Origin: Conexibacteraceae bacterium | GTDB taxonomy: Bacteria > Actinomycetota > Thermoleophilia > Solirubrobacterales > Solirubrobacteraceae | NCBI GenBank assembly: GCA_009785395.1 | Contig: WQWK01000128.1 | Span: forward strand, 1 to 6,134 | Length of the DNA: 6,134 nt | Direction of reading: 5' to 3' | Shown here: positions 1 through 4,966 of the stretch, piece by piece | How the letters are laid out: each line of letters starts with the position of its first letter | How positions within the stretch are numbered: the first letter of the stretch is position 1 | The notes under the pieces: generated by a model | What the model saw: the letters and a program-made list of their open reading frames with translations, nothing else | Database searches by the model: none | Told to the model about the DNA's origin: nothing | Program-made: the position numbers and the translations under genes

Positions 1-380
1 AGCCGGCCGACGACCGGCATCAGGTCCGGCGTCGCGATCGCGACGTCAAAATCGTCAAATCCGTCCTGAATCCGCTGTGCGAGGTCGTCGGCGCCAACCA
101 CGTCGGCACCGGCCTCCTCGGCCTCGCGCGCCTTGTCGCCCTGCGCGAAGACCGCCACGCGGACCTCCTTGCCGAGCCCGTTGGGCAGCGCGATCGTGCC
201 GCGCAGCTGCTCGTCCGCGTGACGGACGTTCAGACCGGTGCGGACGTGCACCTCGACGGACTCGTTGAACTTCACGCTCGAAAGCTGCTTGACGAGCGCG
301 ATCGCCTCGGCGGGCGTGTACTCGCGCTCACGGTCGAAGCGCTGACGCGCCTCCAGATATGCCTTCCCGTGCGATGCCAT
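1..380 (-). CDS. rplA: 50S ribosomal protein L1, N-terminal part (cut by window edge)
   Basis: L1 binds 23S rRNA to form the mobile L1 stalk that helps release deacylated tRNA from the E site. In many bacteria it also represses its own rplK-rplA mRNA. About 126 codons are visible, from ATG at 380-378 to the window edge, against roughly 230 in the family, so the C-terminal half is missing. The N-terminus [11 protein letters not shown] matches the family's MAxHGKxY start. Other typical stretches are [19 protein letters not shown], then [28 protein letters not shown] and [18 protein letters not shown]. The start is 1 nt after the rplK stop and is preceded by a strong ribosome site inside the end of rplK, so the two genes are probably translationally coupled. 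Identification is secure from sequence and gene order. Confidence 0.97.
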   Translation of the reverse strand, partial: MASHGKAYLEARQRFDREREYTPAEAIALVKQLSSVKFNESVEVHVRTGLNVRHADEQLRGTIALPNGLGKEVRVAVFAQGDKAREAEEAGADVVGADDLAQRIQDGFDDFDVAIATPDLMPVVGR

Positions 381-381
381 C

Positions 382-804
382 TCAGACCACCTCCACGCCC
401 ATCGAACGTGCGGTGCCGGCGATGATCTTCTTCGCCGCCTCCAGGTCGTTCGCGTTCAGATCCTGCATCTTCTTCTCGGCGATCGCCGCGAGCTGCGCGT
501 CGGTGATCTGCGCGACCTTGTCACGGTTCGGCTCCGACGAGCCCTTCTCGAGGTTCAGCGCCTGCTTGATCAGCACCGCAGCCGGGGGCTGCTTGGTGAT
601 GAACGTGAACGAGCGGTCCTCGTAGACCGTGATCACAACCGGGATCACCGTGCCGGCGTCGCCCTGCGTCTGGGCGTTGAACGCCTTGACGAACTCCATG
701 ATGTTGACGCCGTGCTGGCCGAGCGCGGGCCCGACCGGAGGCGCCGGGCTGGCCTGACCGCCAACCGCCTGCAACTTGATTTGTGTAAGAACCTTCTTTG
801 CCAT
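382..804 (-). CDS. rplK: 50S ribosomal protein L11
   Basis: L11 sits at the base of the ribosomal stalk in the GTPase-associated centre. It contacts 23S rRNA and elongation factors, and it is needed for RelA-type stringent signalling and thiopeptide sensitivity in bacteria. The 140 residues match the usual length of about 141. The N-terminal domain carries KLQ near residue 12 and the hallmark [19 protein letters not shown] around residues 20-38. The proline-rich linker region reads TKQPPAAVL. The C-terminal rRNA-binding domain ends ...[16 protein letters not shown], a typical L11 finish. ATG at 804-802 is preceded by AGGAAG at 816-811, a moderate ribosome site. It lies 108 nt after nusG and 1 nt before rplA. 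No anomalies are seen in the protein itself. Confidence 0.98.
   Translation of the reverse strand: MAKKVLTQIKLQAVGGQASPAPPVGPALGQHGVNIMEFVKAFNAQTQGDAGTVIPVVITVYEDRSFTFITKQPPAAVLIKQALNLEKGSSEPNRDKVAQITDAQLAAIAEKKMQDLNANDLEAAKKIIAGTARSMGVEVV
387..394 (-). promoter_or_regulatory. Shine-Dalgarno sequence of rplA inside rplK
   Basis: On the minus strand this reads GGAGGTGG, 6 nt before the rplA ATG. It is embedded in the last codons of rplK. It fixes the rplA start and supports coupled translation of L11 and L1. Confidence 0.8.
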
Positions 805-814
805 TTCTCTCTTC

Positions 815-838
815 CTAGTTCATGCGAACTCCGGCCAT
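815..838 (-). CDS. Possible seven-codon leader ORF (MAGVRMN) before rplK
   Basis: ATG at 838-836 opens a seven-codon frame, MAGVRMN, that stops with TAG at 817-815, 10 nt before the rplK start codon. A perfect AGGAGG lies at 852-847 with an 8-nt spacer. This is a better ribosome site than that of rplK itself. The frame is offset from rplK (34 nt between the two ATGs), so it is not an alternative rplK start. The ATG sits in the loop of a perfect 7-bp hairpin. A regulatory or coupling role is inference; it could be chance in GC-rich DNA. Confidence 0.35.
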   Translation of the reverse strand: MAGVRMN

Positions 839-846
839 CCCGGAGT
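828..846 (-). promoter_or_regulatory. Hairpin in the rplK leader
   Basis: The arms ACTCCGG and CCGGAGT pair perfectly over 7 bp around a 5-nt loop. On the transcript the loop is GAUGG, which presents the start codon of the mini-ORF. The 5' arm begins directly after the AGGAGG. L1 is known to repress rplK-rplA by binding leader RNA in several bacteria, so this is a candidate for such a site, but the L1 consensus was not demonstrated here. There is no U-tract, which argues against a terminator. Confidence 0.45.
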
Positions 847-867
847 CCTCCTAGTGCACTTACAACC

Positions 868-891
868 AGCTATCGGCAGCTGCCGACAGCT
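868..891 (-). repeat. Palindrome in the nusG-rplK gap
   Basis: A perfect 14-bp palindrome, TCGGCAGCTGCCGA, lies at 873-886. It is flanked by a further 4 bp of pairing on each side (868-871 with 888-891) across one A/C mismatch. In RNA it can fold as a hairpin with a tetraloop. No U-run follows on the minus strand, so it is not a classical terminator. It could be a processing or pausing element between nusG and rplK. Confidence 0.5.
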
Positions 892-927
892 TCTTGACTA
901 CAAGCTTCTTGACTACAGCTTCTTGAC
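888..927 (-). repeat. Three tandem copies of the nusG 3' end
   Basis: The 11-mer AGCTTCTTGAC (plus strand) occurs at 888-898, 903-913 and 917-927, with periods of 15 and 14 nt. The rightmost copy encodes the last residues of NusG (VKKL). The next two lie past the stop codon. The linker TACA(A) between copies carries the stop, and a second TAG at 900-898 is in frame with the first. This is a short tandem duplication across the gene end. Confidence 0.85.
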
Positions 928-1434
928 CTGATCGAAGCCGACCTCAACCGGCGTCTCACGACCGAAGATCGAGACCAGGACCTTGAGCTTCTGCCCGTCC
1001 TCGTTGACCTCCGAGATCTCGCCCGAGAAGTCCGAGAGCGGACCGGCCACGACCTTGATCGCCTCCCCGATCGAAAACTGCGCGCGGCTGCGCGGACGCT
1101 CGGCCGTCTCCTGGTGTAGCAGGCGGTCGACCTCGCCCTGAGTCAGCGGCACAGGATCGTTGGAGGCACCGACAAAGCCGGTGACCCCGGGGGTGCCCTT
1201 GACCAGCTGCCAGGAATCGTCGGTGAGATCCATGTTGACCAGCACGTAGCCGGGCATCGTGCGACGCTCGACCGTGACCTTCTGGTTGTCCTTCATCTCG
1301 GACACCGACTCAGTCGGGACCACGATCTGGCGCACGGCACGCTGCTGGCCAAGCGAGACAACCCGGTGTTCCAGGTTGTGCTTGACCTTGTTCTCGTGCC
1401 CGGAGTATGTGTTGACTACGTACCAGCGGAACAT
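913..1434 (-). CDS. nusG: Transcription termination/antitermination factor NusG
   Basis: NusG binds RNA polymerase through its N-terminal domain and links it to Rho or ribosomal protein S10 through its KOW domain. The NGN domain covers about residues 1-110: FRWYVVNTYSGHENKVKHNL at the start, VVPTE near 39-43, and RRTMPGYVLVNMDL around 57-70. WQLVKGTPGVTGFVG follows. The C-terminal KOW domain spans about 120-173, with FSIGEAIKVVAGPLSDFSGEI and the end VEVGFDQVKKL. The 173 residues correspond to a normal compact NusG, without the long acidic N-terminal extension seen in some actinomycetes. Its start at 1434 follows secE closely. The ribosome site is weak (AGTAGG at 1450-1445, 10 nt away), which suggests coupling to secE. 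Confidence 0.97.
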   Translation of the reverse strand: MFRWYVVNTYSGHENKVKHNLEHRVVSLGQQRAVRQIVVPTESVSEMKDNQKVTVERRTMPGYVLVNMDLTDDSWQLVKGTPGVTGFVGASNDPVPLTQGEVDRLLHQETAERPRSRAQFSIGEAIKVVAGPLSDFSGEISEVNEDGQKLKVLVSIFGRETPVEVGFDQVKKL

Positions 1435-1443
1435 TTCGTTATT

Positions 1444-1471
1444 GCCTACTTGAGGACGCCTACTTGAGGAC
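1444..1471 (-). repeat. Perfect 14-bp tandem duplication across the secE stop
   Basis: The unit GTCCTCAAGTAGGC (minus strand) occurs at 1471-1458 and again at 1457-1444 with no mismatch. The first copy encodes the end of SecE (VLK) plus its TAG stop. The second copy is intergenic and supplies the AGTAGG that is the only ribosome-site-like sequence before nusG. The duplicated TAG is out of frame with secE because the period is 14. Confidence 0.9.
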
Positions 1472-1732
1472 CAGGTTCATCAGCTTCGAGGCGGCCAGGT
1501 CGGCGACACCCAGGAAAGCCCCCGCAACGATCACGAAGCCGAGGACGACTCCGGTGGCCTGCATCACCTGACGGCGGTCGGGCCACTGGACCCGCTGAAG
1601 CTCGCGCCAGCTTCCGCGCAGGAACCCGACGAGCCTAGCGGCCGCCGACTCGCGATGCACGACGACCTCACCGCCGGTCTCCTGACCGCGCGGCGCGTCG
1701 TACTCGCCTGGGTTGCTGAGCTCGTCAGCCAC
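1460..1732 (-). CDS. secE: Preprotein translocase subunit SecE
   Basis: SecE clamps SecY in the SecYEG channel of the inner membrane. The 90-residue protein has a hydrophilic, charged N-terminal extension (about 1-33). The conserved amphipathic segment is FLRGSWRELQRVQWPDRRQV (about 37-56), with the signature W50-P51. One transmembrane helix runs from about 59 to 81. This single-helix form is the usual one outside enterobacteria. The start is GTG at 1732-1730, chosen because AGGAGT at 1744-1739 lies 6 nt upstream and because it follows rpmG by 19 nt. Order rpmG-secE-nusG is classical. Its 3' end is duplicated in the gap to nusG. Confidence 0.95.
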   Translation of the reverse strand: MADELSNPGEYDAPRGQETGGEVVVHRESAAARLVGFLRGSWRELQRVQWPDRRQVMQATGVVLGFVIVAGAFLGVADLAASKLMNLVLK

Positions 1733-1751
1733 GTCCCGACTCCTGCGCTGC

Positions 1752-1916
1752 CTAGCGGGTCTCGCGGTGCGGCGTTACGCGCCGGCACCACTTGCAGTAC
1801 TTGCGAAGCTGCAGCCGCTCAGGGTTGTTGCGCTTGCTCTTATTCGTTTGGTAGTTGCGGCGCTTGCAATCCTCGCACGCGAGGGTGGCAGCGATCCGAA
1901 CGTCTCCACGGGCCAT
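1752..1916 (-). CDS. rpmG: 50S ribosomal protein L33
   Basis: L33 is a small 50S protein near the E site. The 54 residues match the family length. The sequence shows the zinc-ribbon form, with C14-x2-C17 and C41-x2-C44, and the typical stretch [23 protein letters not shown]. The frame stays open further upstream to 1985, but homology begins at the internal [15 protein letters not shown] at 1916-1914 is therefore the start, with GGGGA at 1929-1925 as a modest ribosome site. It is the first gene of the secE-nusG-rplK-rplA run. The zinc-containing paralogue is often replaced under zinc starvation in other bacteria; no Zur site was recognised here. Confidence 0.95.
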   Translation of the reverse strand: MARGDVRIAATLACEDCKRRNYQTNKSKRNNPERLQLRKYCKWCRRVTPHRETR

Positions 1917-1966
1917 TGTTCTAGTCCCCGAAAGCTGTTGGAAAGGATTCTCGACCGGATGTCTGA

Positions 1967-1982
1967 GCGTGCTGGCGCACGC
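1967..1982 (-). promoter_or_regulatory. Hairpin in the rpmG leader
   Basis: GCGTGC and GCACGC form a perfect 6-bp stem around a 4-nt loop, about 50 nt before the rpmG start. It would lie in the 5' untranslated RNA if the promoter at 2000-2028 is correct. Its function is unknown. Confidence 0.35.
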
Positions 1983-1999
1983 CACCCGGCGCCCGGCCG

Positions 2000-2028
2000 A
2001 GTGTAGCGGCTGCGAGCCGGTCTCACAC
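2000..2028 (-). promoter_or_regulatory. Candidate promoter for the rpmG operon
   Basis: On the minus strand TACACT at 2005-2000 fits the TAnnnT pattern of housekeeping -10 boxes. GTGTGA lies 17 nt upstream as a poor -35 (3 of 6 against TTGACA). Transcription would begin near 1993, giving a leader of about 77 nt. This is the only candidate I could find in the 138-bp gap. The -35 overlaps an inverted repeat at 2016-2032. Confidence 0.35.
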
Positions 2029-2032
2029 CGGC
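2016..2032. repeat. Inverted repeat GCCGGT-N5-ACCGGC
   Basis: A perfect 6-bp inverted repeat with a 5-nt centre overlaps the -35/spacer of the putative rpmG promoter. It lies just after the hairpin that follows the dehydrogenase. It could be an operator for a dimeric regulator or a second stem of a tandem-hairpin terminator; the sequence does not decide. Confidence 0.45.
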
Positions 2033-2035
2033 GCC

Positions 2036-2052
2036 CCGATCACACGGATCGG
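2036..2052 (-). terminator. Possible tandem-hairpin terminator after the dehydrogenase
   Basis: Directly after the stop, CCGATC-CGTGT-GATCGG folds as a perfect 6-bp stem with a 5-nt loop. Three nt later comes the equally shaped GCCGGT-GTGAG-ACCGGC (2032-2016). There is no U-tract, so this would be a non-canonical terminator of the kind proposed for high-GC actinomycetes. The function is inferred from position only. Confidence 0.4.
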
Positions 2053-2076
2053 CGCTACGCGATCACACGGATCGGC
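2037..2076 (-). repeat. 17-bp direct repeat flanking the dehydrogenase stop
   Basis: GCCGATCCGTGTGATCG (minus strand) occurs at 2076-2060, where it encodes the end of the dehydrogenase (P-I-R-V-I), and again at 2053-2037 just past the stop. The period is 23 bp. Each copy contains the dyad CGATC-N5-GATCG, so both can fold as hairpins. Only the downstream copy has the sixth base pair. Confidence 0.85.
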
Positions 2077-3089
2077 TCTCCGCGCAGATGGGCGGCGATG
2101 TCCTCGACCACCTGCCCGTACATCTCGCTGAGGCCCTCGGCGCTGACGTAACCGAGGTGCGGCGTCAGCACGACGTTATCTAGCCCTGGCAGCTCGCTGT
2201 CAGACGGCAGCGGTTCGACCGCGAACACGTCGAGCCCGGCGCCGGCGATCTCCCCGGAACGTAATGCCGCGACCAACGCCGACTCGTCGACGATCGGCCC
2301 GCGCGAGGTGTTGACCAGGAACGCCGTCGGCTTCATCAACGCGAGCTCCGCGGCGCCGATCAGCCCGCGCGTGCGCCCGCTCAGCACCAGGTGGATCGAG
2401 AGGACGTCAGAGGACTCGAGGAGCTCATCGCGCCCGACACACGTGGCTCCAGCCGCGGCCGCGCGCTCGGCCGTGAGGTTCTCGCTCCAGGCGATCACCT
2501 CCATCCCGAACGCCCGCGCCGGCCCCACCATCTGGGCCCCGAGCCGGCCGAGCCCGGCCAGCCCGAGGGTTGCGCCCGCCAGGTTCGAGGGCAACCCCTG
2601 TTGCCAGATCCCCTGACGGATCGCGCGATCCTCCCACGCGACCCGCTTAAACAGCGCCAGGATCAGCGCCCACGTGACCTCGGTCGTGCTCGCCACACCG
2701 CCCGGCCCGCCACCGCCCGGCCCGCCACCGCCCGGCCCGCCACCGCCCGGCCCGCCACCGCCCGGCCCGAGCGGGTCAGAAGCCCCATACCCCGGGATCC
2801 CCGTACCGCAGACGCGCACTCCGCGCTCGCGCAGGTAGTCGACGTCGAGCGCGGCGTTGCGCATCCCCGTGGTCACCACGAGCTCCAGCCCCGGGAGCCG
2901 CTCGAGCACCTCACGGGGAAAGGCGGTCCGTTCGCGCATCAGCACGAGCGTGTCGAACTCGGCGAGCGCCCCCGGGAGCTGCTCGCGCGCCAGCGGCTGG
3001 TCGAAGAACGCCACCTCCACGCCGAGCGAGCCCCAGTCCGCGAGCGTGTGGGCGATGCGGTGGTAGTCGTCGAGCACTGCAACGCGCAT
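2055..3089 (-). CDS. D-2-hydroxyacid dehydrogenase family protein (NAD(P)-dependent)
   Basis: Enzymes of this family (phosphoglycerate, glyoxylate, formate and related dehydrogenases) interconvert 2-oxo acids and D-2-hydroxy acids in the cytosol. The 344-residue protein starts with a substrate-lobe fold (1-100; MRVAVLDDYH, then VVTTGMRNAALD). The Rossmann nucleotide-binding motif is G179-L-G181-R-L-G184. The catalytic set is visible: Arg263 in NTSRGPIVDE, Glu292 in LDVFAVEPLP and His311 in LTPHLGYVS. Residues 108-131 are an unusual (GPGGG)4-GPGG insert between the lobes, just before STTEVTWALIL, and make the protein somewhat longer than usual. ATG at 3089 is preceded by no clear ribosome site. 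Upstream lies a divergent gene; downstream is the ribosomal cluster, probably a separate unit. The substrate cannot be assigned. Confidence 0.92.
   Translation of the reverse strand: MRVAVLDDYHRIAHTLADWGSLGVEVAFFDQPLAREQLPGALAEFDTLVLMRERTAFPREVLERLPGLELVVTTGMRNAALDVDYLRERGVRVCGTGIPGYGASDPLGPGGGGPGGGGPGGGGPGGGGPGGVASTTEVTWALILALFKRVAWEDRAIRQGIWQQGLPSNLAGATLGLAGLGRLGAQMVGPARAFGMEVIAWSENLTAERAAAAGATCVGRDELLESSDVLSIHLVLSGRTRGLIGAAELALMKPTAFLVNTSRGPIVDESALVAALRSGEIAGAGLDVFAVEPLPSDSELPGLDNVVLTPHLGYVSAEGLSEMYGQVVEDIAAHLRGEPIRVIA
2701..2769 (-). repeat. In-frame 15-bp minisatellite encoding GPGGG
   Basis: Four identical copies of CCCGGCCCGCCACCG (plus strand) run head to tail at 2701-2760, followed by nine bases of a fifth. 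No unit differs at any base. They code for Gly-Pro-rich residues 108-131 of the dehydrogenase. Because the unit is a multiple of three, copy-number change keeps the frame. Perfect identity implies recent expansion. Confidence 0.95.
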
Positions 3090-3141
3090 CTCAGGAAGTA
3101 TCCCGATCGCCCCTCGCGGTCGCGCGGACGGTCAGAATTGC
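3090..3141. promoter_or_regulatory. Short divergent intergenic region
   Basis: Only 52 bp separate the two divergent start codons. Promoters for the dehydrogenase and for the membrane-protein cluster are expected here or inside the coding ends. No convincing -35/-10 pair or operator palindrome could be recognised on either strand. Confidence 0.3.
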
Positions 3142-3843
3142 GTGCCCATGCTCCGCTATATCGGCATCGTGGTCTCGATCGGGCTCGCGGACTCGCTGAA
3201 CCCCTCGACGCTCGCCCCCGCGCTGTACATGTCGTCCGGGGCACGCCCGCGGGAGACCGTCGGGCAGTTCACGCTGGCGGTGTTCCTCGTCTACCTGCTG
3301 GGCGGCGCGGCGATCGCGCTCGGGCCCGGCGAGCTGATCCTGGCCCTGGTCCCGCGGCCCGACCACAATGCGCGCCGGGTGCTCGAGGTGATCGCCGGGG
3401 GCGTGCTGATCACGATCGGACTGTTCCTGTGGGGCTACCGCCACCGGCTGCGCGAGAAGCAGTTGCCGGACATCGATCCCGAGGGCCGCAAGAGCTGGCT
3501 GCTCGGAGCGACCATCACCGCCGTGGAGCTGCCGACCGCGTTTCCCTATTTCACGGCGCTCGCCGCGATCATCGGCTCGGACCTCGGACTCGTGCGCCAG
3601 GTGATCCTGATCGTGCTGTTCAACGTCTGCTTCGTGCTGCCGCTGCTTGGCATCCTCGCGACGCTCGAGTTCGCGGGTGACCGCGCGCAGGAGCGGCTGA
3701 ACACCATGCGGGACTTCATGCAGCGCCACTGGCCGGTGCTGCTGGCGGCGGTCGCGCTGATCGCGGGCGCGATCACGCTCACACTCGGCCTGACCGGCAG
3801 CTTCAGGCAGGCCAAGACGGCCCTGCGTAAAGCGCTCAGCTGA
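3142..3843 (+). CDS. Six-helix integral membrane protein, GAP/LysE-like transporter superfamily
   Basis: The 233 residues form six predicted membrane helices: about 5-28, 43-70, 80-99, 119-144, 150-175 and 199-218. The N-terminal ADSLNPSTLAPALYM (16-30) and VELPTAFPYFTAL (128-140) resemble conserved Pro-containing half-helices of GAP-family (Sap-like) and LysE/CcdA-type proteins. Some relatives export small molecules or act in lipid transport, but a substrate cannot be read from sequence. The cytoplasmic-type loop at about 100-118 is charged. The start could be GTG at 3142 or ATG at 3148; neither has a good ribosome site. It is followed after 3 nt by a phosphoesterase gene, so the two are almost certainly co-translated. 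GC3 is high throughout, like its neighbours. Confidence 0.8.
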   Translation: MPMLRYIGIVVSIGLADSLNPSTLAPALYMSSGARPRETVGQFTLAVFLVYLLGGAAIALGPGELILALVPRPDHNARRVLEVIAGGVLITIGLFLWGYRHRLREKQLPDIDPEGRKSWLLGATITAVELPTAFPYFTALAAIIGSDLGLVRQVILIVLFNVCFVLPLLGILATLEFAGDRAQERLNTMRDFMQRHWPVLLAAVALIAGAITLTLGLTGSFRQAKTALRKALS

Positions 3844-3846
3844 CGG

Positions 3847-4809
3847 ATGCGCACGCTGCTGGTCTCTGACTTGCATCTCGGCCAGCGGGGCGGGGGCGTG
3901 AGCGTGCTGGAGCGGCCCGCGCCGCTCGCGACCCTGCTGAGCGCGCTCGAGGACTACGACCGGCTGGTGCTGCTGGGCGACACCGTCGAGCTGCAGGAGG
4001 CGCACTCGGCGCATTCGCTCCCGGTCGCGGAGCTGATCCTGCGCCGGATCGCAGAGCAACTCGGTCCGGATAGGCAGCTCGTGCTCGTGCCCGGCAACCA
4101 TGATCACGAGCTCGTACGGGAGTGGGCGCAGGCGCAGGGACCCGGGCTCGCGCGCGAGAACCTCGTGCCTCCGGACTCGAGCCCGTTGCTCGCCGAGGTC
4201 ATCTCGTGGCTCAACGCCACGCGGGTCGAGGTGCGCTACCCGGGCATGTGGCTGATGGACGGCGTGTGGGCGGCGCACGGCCACCAGCTCAACCACTACC
4301 TGCGGCCCGTCTCCTCCTGGGGCCTGCACACGCGCAGGAGTGAACGCCCGCAGACCCCGGCCGCCTTCGAGTACATCCCCAGTCGTGACCAGGTCGAGCA
4401 CATGCGCGACGGCCTGCCGCCCGAGCGCGCCGTGGACAACCTGATCCCGAAGCGCCTCGCCCCGCTCACCGCGTACGCGCTGGACCGACAGATGCAACGC
4501 CACGCGCTGCCGGCGTTCGGGCGGGCGGCGCTGGCACTCGGCGTGCAGGCCGACTGGGCGATCTTCGGCCATGTGCACCGGCGTGGGCCGCGTACGGGCG
4601 ACGATCAGGCCCGGTGGTCCGGCCCCGGCGGCTCGCCGCGGCTCGTGAACACCGGCTCCTGGCGCCACGAGCCGGTGGTCACGCACGGGATCGGACCCGG
4701 GGGCGTCTACTGGCCCGGCGGCGCCGTGGCGCTCGGCGACGACGGGGTCCCTCGCAGCCTCGGCCTGCTCGACGGCTTCAGCGAAGCGGACCTGCTCGCG
4801 GGGCACTAA
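3847..4809 (+). CDS. Calcineurin-like metallophosphoesterase
   Basis: This is a dinuclear-metal phosphoesterase of the calcineurin-like superfamily. All metal-binding motifs are present in order: D8-L-H10, G44-D45, G83-N84-H85-D86, H144-G-H146 and G241-H242-V-H244, with N268-T-G-S-W after them. The layout recalls LpxH-type and other SDLHLG hydrolases. A middle insert (about 148-235) carries Arg/Pro-rich sequence and a helix-like stretch. There is no signal peptide, so it is probably cytoplasmic or membrane-associated. The substrate is unknown: nucleotides, phospholipid headgroups or diphosphate esters are all possible. It starts 3 nt after the membrane-protein stop, within an apparent operon, and is followed by a tiny membrane protein. 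Confidence 0.9.
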   Translation: MRTLLVSDLHLGQRGGGVSVLERPAPLATLLSALEDYDRLVLLGDTVELQEAHSAHSLPVAELILRRIAEQLGPDRQLVLVPGNHDHELVREWAQAQGPGLARENLVPPDSSPLLAEVISWLNATRVEVRYPGMWLMDGVWAAHGHQLNHYLRPVSSWGLHTRRSERPQTPAAFEYIPSRDQVEHMRDGLPPERAVDNLIPKRLAPLTAYALDRQMQRHALPAFGRAALALGVQADWAIFGHVHRRGPRTGDDQARWSGPGGSPRLVNTGSWRHEPVVTHGIGPGGVYWPGGAVALGDDGVPRSLGLLDGFSEADLLAGH

Positions 4810-4823
4810 CTTTCGGACCGCCG

Positions 4824-4910
4824 ATGCCGAAGTTCTGGATCTACCTGCAGGTGCTGATCGTCATCTTCGTCCTCGCCGGGATCGTGATCGCGATCGTCAG
4901 ACTTTCTTAA
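4824..4910 (+). CDS. Small single-helix membrane protein (28 residues)
   Basis: ATG at 4824, 14 nt after the phosphoesterase stop, opens a 28-codon frame ending TAA at 4908-4910. After a short polar start (MPKFWIYLQ), residues 10-25 are almost all Val, Ile, Leu, Ala or Phe, followed by RLS. This is one membrane helix with a basic end. Nearly all third positions are G or C (about 25 of 28), as in the neighbouring genes, and this argues for real coding. The ribosome site is poor (CGGA at 4814-4817), so coupling to the upstream gene is likely. I know of no family for it. It may be a small subunit or stabiliser of the upstream membrane protein, which is inference. Confidence 0.55.
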   Translation: MPKFWIYLQVLIVIFVLAGIVIAIVRLS

Positions 4911-4966
4911 TCCTCGCGGCGGCTCGCCGCTGCTTCGCCGCCGCACAGCAGCGCAGCAGCTGACGG
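4911..4966. terminator. GC-rich dyad region between convergent genes
   Basis: Several overlapping stems are possible: GCGGCG/CGCCGC (4916-4921 with 4925-4930), GCGGCGG/CCGCCGC (4916-4922 with 4938-4944), and CGCTGCT/AGCAGCG (4928-4934 with 4947-4953). No T-tract follows on either strand. Its position between convergent genes suggests a bidirectional termination zone, but the pairing is also expected from its base composition. Confidence 0.35.

Noticed and set aside
1917..1985. Upstream in-frame extension of rpmG by 23 codons
   Set aside because: The extension has no L33 similarity. The family N-terminus begins at the internal ATG at 1916, which has a ribosome-site-like GGGGA upstream.
1917..2054. 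tRNA gene upstream of the secE-nusG cluster, as in some bacteria
   Set aside because: Neither strand gives a cloverleaf: there is no acceptor stem or anticodon arm and no proper T-loop sequence. The hairpins present are unrelated to tRNA arms.
2701..2769. CRISPR-like repeat array
   Set aside because: The 15-bp units are directly adjacent with no spacers, and they are translated in frame inside a real gene.
2391..3680. 429-codon plus-strand frame covering the dehydrogenase and the start of the membrane protein
   Set aside because: The product is Arg/Pro/Ala-rich with repeats such as ARPAT that are simply the complement of the GPGGG minisatellite. The minus-strand dehydrogenase has catalytic residues.
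3091..4806. 571-codon open frame on the minus strand opposite the membrane protein and phosphoesterase
   Set aside because: It is antisense to two well-supported genes and its product is an Arg/Gln/His/Glu-rich sequence with no recognisable domain. This is typical of shadow frames in very high-GC DNA.
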